From: Rhinopithecus roxellana
Lineage: Eukaryota > Chordata > Mammalia > Primates > Cercopithecidae
Direction of reading: 5' to 3'
Length of the DNA stretch: 64,000 nucleotides
Assembly: GCF_007565055.1 (NCBI RefSeq)
Contig: NC_044561.1
Span: 25,080,114-25,144,113, forward strand
The translations under genes were made by a program, and so were the position numbers. Positions 56,786-64,000 of this stretch are shown piece by piece. The notes below the pieces were generated by a model. That model worked only from the letters and a program-made list of their open reading frames with translations, ran no database searches and was not told where the DNA came from. Numbering within the stretch: position 1 is the stretch's first letter; every line of letters begins with the position of its first letter.

Positions 56786-57081
56786 GTTTGTTTGTTTGAA
56801 ACAAAGAGTCTTGCTCAGTTGCTCAGGCTGGAGTGCAGTGGCACGATCATGGCTCACTACAGCCGTAATCTCCTGGGCTGAAGCCATCCTCCTGCCTCAG
56901 CTTCCCAAATAGCTGGGATGACAGGCATGCGCCACCTTGCTTGGCTAATTTTTTATTTTTTGTAGAGACAGGGTTTTGCCACGTTGCCCAGGCTGGTCTC
57001 AAACTCCTGGGCTCAAGTGATCCTCTTGCCTTGGCCTTCCAAAGTGCTGGGATTACAGGTGTCTGCCACCATGCCTAGTCC
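56786..57081 (-). repeat. Alu element (J-like)
   Basis: Diverged antisense Alu with TTTG tail units. Confidence 0.9.
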
Positions 57082-57192
57082 AGCTGGTTCTTCACATTCA
57101 GGAATGTTGACCTTGAGATGGCAAACCTCATTTATCAAGAGAATCTGAAAATATCGAGTTTTATGTGTAATCCCATTAGGAAATGAGGAGCC

Positions 57193-57467
57193 TTTTTTTT
57201 TTTTTTTTGAGACGGAGTCTCGCTCTGTCGCCCAGGCTGGAGTCTGGTGGCGCAATCTCGGCTCACTGCAAGCTCTGCCTCCCAGGTTCACACCATTCTC
57301 CTGCCTCAGCCTCACGCTCAGCTAATTTATTTTATTTTTTTTTATTTTTAGTAGAGACAGGGTTTCACCGTGTTAGCCAGGGTGGTCTCAATCTCTTGAC
57401 CTTGTGATCCACCCACCTCAGCCTCCCAAAGTGCTGGGATTACAGGCGTGAGCCGCCGCGCCTGGCC
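57193..57467 (-). repeat. Alu with internal deletion
   Basis: Antisense; lacks part of the left-arm boundary between CAGCCTCACG and CTCAGCTAAT. Confidence 0.92.
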
Positions 57468-57657
57468 GAGGAAGACTTATTTTTAAAAATGCTCTTCAGC
57501 CCAAACAAGACTTGTCTGCTAGCCCCATACAGCCCACGGGCCACCTGTTATACACTTCTATCCTACAATGACAATAATGATAGATATTAATGGTAGCTTT
57601 ATTGTGCTTCTGCTGTATAGTAGCGTGTTGTATCCTGTTCATTATTATTATTATCAT

Positions 57658-57951
57658 TTGTTTATTTTTTTTGAGATGGAGTCTCGCTGTCGCCCAGGCT
57701 GGAGTGCAGTGGTGCGATCTCAGCTCACTGCAAGCTCCGCCTCCCAGGTTCACACCATTCTGCTGCCTCAGCCTCCCAAGTAGCTGGGACTACAGGTGCC
57801 CACCACCATGCCCGGCTAATTTTTTGTATTTTTAGTAAAGACAGGGTTTCACCATGTTAGCCAGGATGGTCTTGATCTCCTGACCTTGTGATCCGCCCGC
57901 CTCTGCCTCCCAAAGTGCTGGGATTACAGGCGTGAGCCACCGCGCCTGGCC
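57658..57951 (-). repeat. AluY-like element
   Basis: TCCTGTTCATTAT flanks it on both sides, followed upstream by a few ATT units. Confidence 0.93.
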
Positions 57952-58044
57952 TCCTGTTCATTATCGTATCCTGAGAATCCAGCATCATGCTTGACATACT
58001 GTGAATGTCCAAGAAATGTTTGTTGAATGAGTGAACAACTGATC

Positions 58045-58480
58045 GTAGTGAGGTTTTGGGTTCCAACAGAAGCAGACCCTTGTATTTTTTTTTTTTTTTT
58101 GAGACGGAGTCTCACACTGTCACCTGGCTGGAAAACAATGGTGCGATCTCAGCTCACTGCAACCTCCGCCTCCTGGGTTCAAGTGATTCTCCTGCCTCAG
58201 TCTTCCAAGTAGCTGGGATTACAGGAGCCCGCCACCACACCCGGCTAGTTTTTTGTATTTTTTTTTTTTTTTAAGTAGAGATGGGGTTTCATTATTTTGG
58301 CCAGGCTGGTCTTGAACTCTTGACCTCGTGATCTGCCTGCCTTGGCCTCCCAAAGTGCTGAGATTACAGGCGTGAGCCTCCGCGCCCGGCCTGTAAGCAC
58401 GTTTTGAGGGGGTGATCCCAGGAAGAACCAGTAGAGGAGAGAAGAAGTGAGGCAGGTGCTACAGGGGCCATGTTGGGCCA
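58045..58480. repeat. Unnamed old repeat, copy D, split by an Alu
   Basis: GGGTTCCAACAGAAGCAGAC before and GGGGTGATCCCAGGAAG after the Alu resemble the copies at 7315 and 15478. Confidence 0.4.
58085..58391 (-). repeat. Alu element
   Basis: Antisense Alu with an expanded T-tract in the middle. Confidence 0.93.
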
Positions 58481-59015
58481 CTGAGGATCAGTCTCACTGG
58501 GGACCCTTGGGAGTCAGCCTGGAACACCCTGAAGTTGTCATGTCCAGGGGTCAAGGGACCTGGAGTATGTGTTTTCTAATCCCTCTGTCCTTGCCTGAGG
58601 CTGTTTGTGGGGTCATGAACATTCAGACTTTTCCATCCTGGCTGGCACCATGCTCAGCAGAAGAAAGAAAATCCGGCTTCCTTTGTTCAGTGAAGAACAG
58701 CAGGAAAGAGAAGAACGGATGGCAGGGTGGGGGGTGGGGAGGAAAGGAGGAAGGGATCACTTGAATTGCGAGCACACCCTTTTTGGGGTACATAAGCAGA
58801 ACAGCTGTGAAGAAACCCTCGCCCAAATAAGCCACTTTGTTTCTTACACACACACACATTCAAATCTACCCAAATACCGATCAGTGAGGCTCTAGGGTGT
58901 TGGCAGGGCGTCCCTTCTCTTGATCTTTGGCATATACTTGAGTGTTGGGCAGAGTGCTGACACTACCTACTGCTGGTGTGATCATCTTCCTGTATAGATA
59001 GAGAGAGAGGAAAAA
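58481..59015. other. Intron, single-copy
   Basis: Short CA tract at 58847; no supported exon. Confidence 0.5.
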
Positions 59016-59110
59016 AAAAAGAGGCTCAGAGAGGTGAAGTAATTTGTCCCAGGTCACACAGCAGTAAGTGGCAAAACTGGTATTTGAACCAAAATCTGGC
59101 CTGTTACCCA
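59016..59110 (-). repeat. MIR SINE
   Basis: GAGGCTCAGAGAGGTGAAGT and CAGGTCACACAGCAGTAAG. Confidence 0.85.
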
Positions 59111-59469
59111 ACAGGTAGTGGGCCATGTTCTACGAGACCATTCTGGTGAAGAACCATGAAGGTGGGGAAGAAATCTAAGGCACAGGGACCACCCTTTGGA
59201 AGCTTCTGCTCTCTGTGGGGAGATGGGACACTGTGATCCAAGACTGGGGAGTGATGGGGTGCAGAGGGAGGCACTGGAGAGGAGGCCCAAGGTGTTGTGG
59301 AGGAGGTGCTGGTCTCAGCCCAAGCTTGAGGGATGGCCATGCGTTTGGGTGGGCTGATGAGAGGAGATGAGGGTATTCTCAGCAGGGCACAGCATGGACA
59401 AAGGTTTGGAAGTAGGAAAAGCATAGGATGTTGTGGGGGACATGTGGAAACTGACTTAGCACCGCCCTG
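59111..59469. other. Intron, single-copy
   Basis: Nothing recognised. Confidence 0.5.
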
Positions 59470-59910
59470 TGCGATGTGGCAGCAGCAAATCAGGCCCCAG
59501 ATTCCACCTTTGCCACTTGCAGACTGAGTGATGCAGGGCAAAACCTTTCACTTCCCTGCACTTGAGTTTTCTTGTCTGTAAAAGGGACTAGGTGGCCAAT
59601 CTGGACGTGGATGCTGCAGAAAGGAAACACGGGGATACTGTCAGTAACGATCATGCAGTGAGGATTTGTCTCCAGTTTAGAGTGGGTAAGTGGTGGAGTT
59701 AGGCTTTGAACCCATGTCTGTTCCCAAGAGGCCAAGCTCTCTAACCATGCTCAGGATCATGCAGACTTGGCGTCTCAGTCTCCACACTTCTACTTGCCTG
59801 CTGTGTGTAAAGCAGCCTCTTGGCCTCTCCTAGCCCCAGTTTCCCCACCAGAGTTAACAGGGATTCCTGCCCCAAAGCACTGTTACTAGACTGAATTGAA
59901 ATAAAGCACC
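59470..59910. repeat. Cluster of MIR relics
   Basis: Sense piece at 59490-59600, antisense piece at 59640-59730 (GGCTTTGAACCCATGTCTG) and sense piece at 59755-59905. Confidence 0.6.
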
Positions 59911-60369
59911 CAGCTTGGGCCACCCCCGTGTGCTTCCTGAGAAGGCTTTCACCTGTGCCTACCCGCAGGCTAATATCTGGCAACAGTGGAAGAAGGAAGA
60001 GGCCTTGGAAATGCCATACTTTATCTGTTTGCCAGCACCTTGCTCAGTGCTTGCCGGTGGTGGGGGAGTCGAGATGTTGTGGAGGGGGGATCCTGGGCTC
60101 AGCTCTGTCCCGCAGCCCAGCCTTGGATGCCTGCCCGGAGCACGCAGGCACCAGCAGTGCTGGTTGTCAGGGGATCTGTTTTCTCACCAAGAGATTGGGA
60201 AGCCTTGGACCAGCTTCCCGTTTCTCTCTTGTCTCCTGCCCAAAGATCTTTGGTTCTCGATCTTAAAAAAATAATAATAATAAAAAAATAAAAACACACC
60301 AATACAGAAGGAAAAAATGTTGGTTGTTAAAATTTCAAACCTTATAGGGGTATAGAAAATAAAAGGTGA
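59911..60369. other. Intron, single-copy
   Basis: An A-rich AAT tract lies at 60263-60293. Confidence 0.5.
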
Positions 60370-60692
60370 GGCCGGGCGCGGTGGCTCAAGCCTGTGATCC
60401 CAGCACTTTGGGAGGCCGAGACGGGCGGATCACGAGGTCAGGAGATGGAGACCATCCTGGCTAACACGGTGAAACCCCGTCTCTACTAAAAAATACAAAA
60501 AACTAGCCGGGCGAGGTGGCGGGCGCCTGTAGTCCCAGCTACTCGGGAGGCTGAGGCAGGAGAATGGCGTAAACCCGGGGGGCGGAGCTTGCAGTGAGCT
60601 GAGATCTGGCCACTGCACTCCAGCCTGGGCGACAGAGCAAGACTCCGTCTCAAAAAAAAAATAAAATAAAAAAATAAAAAAAATAAAATAAA
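60370..60692 (+). repeat. AluYR-like element
   Basis: GCTCAAGCCTG, ACTAGCCGGGCGAGGTGG and GAGATCTGGCC; AAAATAAAAGGTGAG on both sides. Confidence 0.94.
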
Positions 60693-61258
60693 AGGTGAGT
60701 GTTCTCCAGAGGCAGCCACCATTGCAGTTGTTTATGTCCTTTCTGACTTTTCTATATTGACAGTCACTTATCAATCATATATATATGCATAATTGTCATA
60801 CTTTTCATATTGCAATAGTAGCGAATGCTTGCGTAAAATTTGAAATACTGTAGAAAAATGGTGTAGAGAGAAAATCTCCTTTAAATATTGAGCGTGGTGC
60901 ATAAACTGGGGAACACCCTCCAGGCCCATTAGTGGTTTTTAACCGTGGACAATTTTGCCCCCGGGGCACATTTGGCAGTGTCTGGAGACATATTTTGTTG
61001 TTGTCACACCCTGGGAAGAGGTTGCTATTAGCGTCTCGTGGGTAGAAGCCAAGCGTGCTGCCCAACATCCTACAAGGCACAAGACGGCCCCCACTGCAAA
61101 GAATGCTCCAGCCCCAAGTATTTGCAGTTTGTAGGTTGGGGAACCCTGGTCTAGACACAGACATAGATATAGGTAAATGCATAGACTTAGATACAGGTAA
61201 ATACATAAGCTTTCTATGGAAGCACGACAACAGTCTACAGAAAATCTTGTGGCTTAGG
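60693..61258. other. Intron, mostly single-copy
   Basis: A degenerate roughly 26-base repeat with AGATAYAGGTAAAT lies at 61155-61206. Confidence 0.5.
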
Positions 61259-61559
61259 TTTTTTTTTTTTTTTTTTTGAGACCGTTTGGCTGTTGTTGCC
61301 TAGGCTGGAGTACAGTGGTGCGATCTCGGCTCACTGCAACCCCCGCCTCCCGGGTTCAAGTGATTCTCCTCCCTCAGCCTCTTGAGTAGCTGGGACTACA
61401 GGTGCACACCACCATGCCTGGCTAATTTTTTGTATGTTTAGTAGAGATGAGGTTTCACCATGTTGACCAGGCTGGTTTTGAACTCCTGGCCTCAAGCAAT
61501 CTACCCGTCTTGGCCTCCCAAACTGCTAGGATTATAGGCGTGAGCCACCACACCCGGCC
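61259..61559 (-). repeat. Alu element
   Basis: Antisense Alu. Confidence 0.92.
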
Positions 61560-61689
61560 TCCCCTTCCTCTTTTTAATGGTTGGTAATTATTGTATTATG
61601 TGACTGAGCCCAATCTGTTTTCACCCAGACCCTCACTGATGGGTATTTGGGTGGATTTGAATTTTTGTGTGTGTTAGAAACAGGGTTGC

Positions 61690-61984
61690 GCTGGGTGCAG
61701 TGGCTCATATCTGTAATCCCAACACTTTGGGAGGCCGAGGCTGGAGGATCACTTGAGGTCACGAGTTTGAGACCACCCTGGCCAACATGGTGAAACCCCA
61801 TCTCTACTAAAAATACAAAAATTAGCTGGGTGTGGTGGCACATACCTGTAATCCCAGGTACTCAGGAGGCTGAGGCAGGAGAATCGCTTGAACCCGGGCA
61901 GCAGAGATTGTAGTGAGCCAAGATCCGGCCACTGCACTCCAGCTTGGGTGACACAGCAAGACCCTGTCTCAAGAAAAAAATAAT
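61690..61984 (+). repeat. Alu element
   Basis: Flanks GAAACAGGGTTGC and GAAACAAGGTTGC. Confidence 0.93.
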
Positions 61985-62609
61985 AAGAAAAAGAAACAAG
62001 GTTGCTTCCTTGGGTGAGGGTTTCTTGATTTATAGCCCAAAAGGGTGTGATTGTAATTCAAGTGATCCCTTCTTTTCTTTTTCTCTGTTCTTTACTTAAC
62101 AAACATTTATAGAAACTGTTTCCCAGACCCAACTGTAGTATTTCATTTATTTAAATTATTTATTTTAGTTCTAAGAGAGAGAAGATCTCACGTGGCTCCA
62201 CTCCAAAAATACTTAAAAACATACAATAAAAATTCCCCTGATACCTGCCGTGCTTACATTTCTTCCACCCGGTAATCACTTTTATTCCTTTTTTTTGGTC
62301 CACATTCTTTTGAGGCTCCTTTATGAATATACAAGCACATAGAAATACATATTTTTATTTTTGCTTCACTTTTCCATAATAGAGAGCATTTTGTCTAAGT
62401 GGTTGAAACTTTGCTTGCCTATAGGAGTAACACAGGGAATCCTAAAAGATATCAATGCCTGGGCCTCTCTCTAGGCCAGTTAGGTCAGAATCCCTGGGGG
62501 AGGACCTGTCTTTGTTAGTTATGAAAGCTCCCCAGGGGAATCTTGGGTTGAGGATCTCTGCTGAACCCACAGATTTTCCACCTGTTTTTCATATAGTGTG
62601 TCTTGAGAG
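61985..62609. other. Intron, possibly old repeat, unnamed
   Basis: AT-rich; no gene seen. Confidence 0.45.
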
Positions 62610-63257
62610 TTTTTTTTTTTTTTTTTTTTTTTTTGAGCCAAGGTTTTGCTCTGTCACTCAGACTGGAGTGTAGTAGCGAGATCACGGCTCACTGCTGGGG
62701 TGATCACGGCCTCAACCTCCTGGGCTCGAGCAATCCTCCCACCTCAGCCTCCCAAGCAGCTGGGACTACAATCATATGCCACCACTCCTGGCTAATTTTT
62801 TTCTTTCTTTCTTTTTTTTTTTTTTTTTGAGATGGAGTCTCGCTCTGTTGCCCCAGACAGAGTGCTGGAGTGCACTGGTGCGATCTTGGCTCACTACAAG
62901 CTCTGTATCCTGGGTTCATGCCATTCTTCTGCCTCAGCCTCCCAAGTAGCTGGGACTATAGGTGCCTACCACCACGCACAGCTGATTTTTTTGTATTGTT
63001 AGTAGAGACGGGGTTTCACCATGTTAACCAGGATGGACTCTATCTCCTGACTTCGTGATCTGCCCGCCTCGGCCTCCCAAAGTACTGGGATTACAGGCGT
63101 GAGCCACCGTGCCCGGCCAATTTTTTTTCTTTTTTTGTAGAGCTAGAAGTCTCCCTATGTTACCCAGGCTGGTATCAAACTCCTGGGCTCAAGCGATCCT
63201 CCCGCTTTCGCCTCCCAAAGTCCTGGGACTACAGGCGGGAGCCACTTCACCTGTTCT
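62610..63257 (-). repeat. Outer Alu split by an inner Alu
   Basis: Antisense parts 62610-62800 and 63119-63257; TGAGAGTTTTT flanks the whole. Confidence 0.88.
62801..63118 (-). repeat. Inner Alu (nested)
   Basis: Full-length antisense Alu with a CTTT tail. Confidence 0.92.
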
Positions 63258-63829
63258 GAGAGTTTTTGGATTCAGCTTACAGACAGCATCCTCATTTTTT
63301 TTTTTTTCGTTGCTTGTGGATGTAACACAGTTTCTTTAACCCTTTCTTGTGGATGCTGTTTCCAGTCCTTTGTATTTCAAACCATGTATACATATCATGG
63401 TGCACACCTGCAGGTATATCCACAGGCTCAGAATGCCTACTGCCCTTCTACGGGTGAATATGGTTGTGGTTTTGCAGAATTGCGTTCGTGTGCCCTGCAG
63501 TGGAGCTATACCTGTGACTTCCTTACTGGCCTCTTTCATTTCATCCTTCCCCAGTGTATTAGACTTCTGGAGGTCACCCTTTGACCCCATGAGTGCCCCT
63601 TACCTTTGACTATGGTTTGGTTTGCTTTCTCCTGTTGTGAGCGAGGATGGCATCTTGGGAGGTATGTGAGGCCATTTGTATTTCTTTCTTGTAACCCACA
63701 TGCTTATGTTCCACCTGCTTTTCGTTGAAGACGTTGGTCCTTTGATCATTGATTTCTTAGAGCTCTTTATTAGGAGATGAATCTTTGTACTTGTATCATT
63801 TGATTTCTTTCTGGAAACAGCCCCAGACT
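63258..63829. other. Intron, unrecognised
   Basis: Part of it may be degraded L1 sequence (63600-63830); no gene seen. Confidence 0.4.
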
Positions 63830-63990
63830 GCATACTGGGCAGACCTAGGATTAAACCCTACCTTGCAGGACTCTGGGTACCTCCCAGATCTCTCTGAGCC
63901 TTAGTTTCCTCATCTGTAGGATGGGACTCCTGCCTGCTTCATGGACTTGTCAGAGATTTATCATGAGATAATGTGTGGTCGACCCTTCAC
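63830..63990 (+). repeat. MIR SINE
   Basis: CTGAGCCTTAGTTTCCTCAT and CTGTAGGATGGGACT. Confidence 0.85.
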
Positions 63991-64000
63991 CCAGGAGCTG

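Noticed and set aside
1..64000. tRNA, rRNA or other structured RNA genes
   Set aside because: Apart from 7SL-derived Alus and tRNA-derived MIRs I saw none with the required boxes.

Overview
The window is intronic and exonic DNA from a primate nuclear genome, almost certainly an Old World monkey. About one third of it is Alu sequence (roughly 72 elements). Five of these are of the cercopithecoid-type AluY (AluYR-like), with GCTCAAGCCTG near the start, an ACTAGCCGGGCGAGG middle and GAGATCTGGCC or GAGATCCGGCC in the right arm. That combination is abundant in macaques and baboons and not typical of apes. No bacterial, CRISPR, tRNA or rRNA gene is visible.

One protein-coding gene is present, on the + strand: KIAA1671 (1q-independent, chromosome 22-type locus in human; identified from its protein sequence). 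Three coding exons are supported by splice signals and by matching reading-frame phases: a first coding exon with the start codon (41659-43196, leader from about 41604), a small 88-bp exon (46549-46636) and a very large exon (53811-56571). Together they encode about 1,460 residues of a low-complexity, probably disordered protein. The gene continues past the right edge; its conserved C-terminal part is not here. The large exon carries one surplus base near 54732, which splits the frame.

Inside the intron before the large exon lies a full-length, intronless UFC1 retrocopy (about 52419-53552) with its 5' leader, an intact 167-codon frame with the catalytic cysteine, 3' UTR, AATAAA signal, A-tail and a 13-bp target-site duplication. 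It is the most interesting object in the window.

Layout: 1-41600 is upstream intron or 5' flank, made of Alus, MIR and L2 relics, antisense L1M pieces (notably 10840-14690), two solo LTRs of one family in opposite orientation (21052-21856 and 29131-29932), an MLT1-like LTR (19812-20222) and a MER5A relic (26572-27068). A candidate non-coding 5' exon sits at 39252-39441. 43197-53810 holds introns with a 27-bp minisatellite broken up by three Alus (43655-44930), Alu clusters and more L1M. 56572-64000 is the next intron, again mostly Alu, MIR and single-copy sequence. No multi-gene system is apparent; the points worth checking are the UFC1 retrocopy, the frameshift, the minisatellite and the candidate leader exon.
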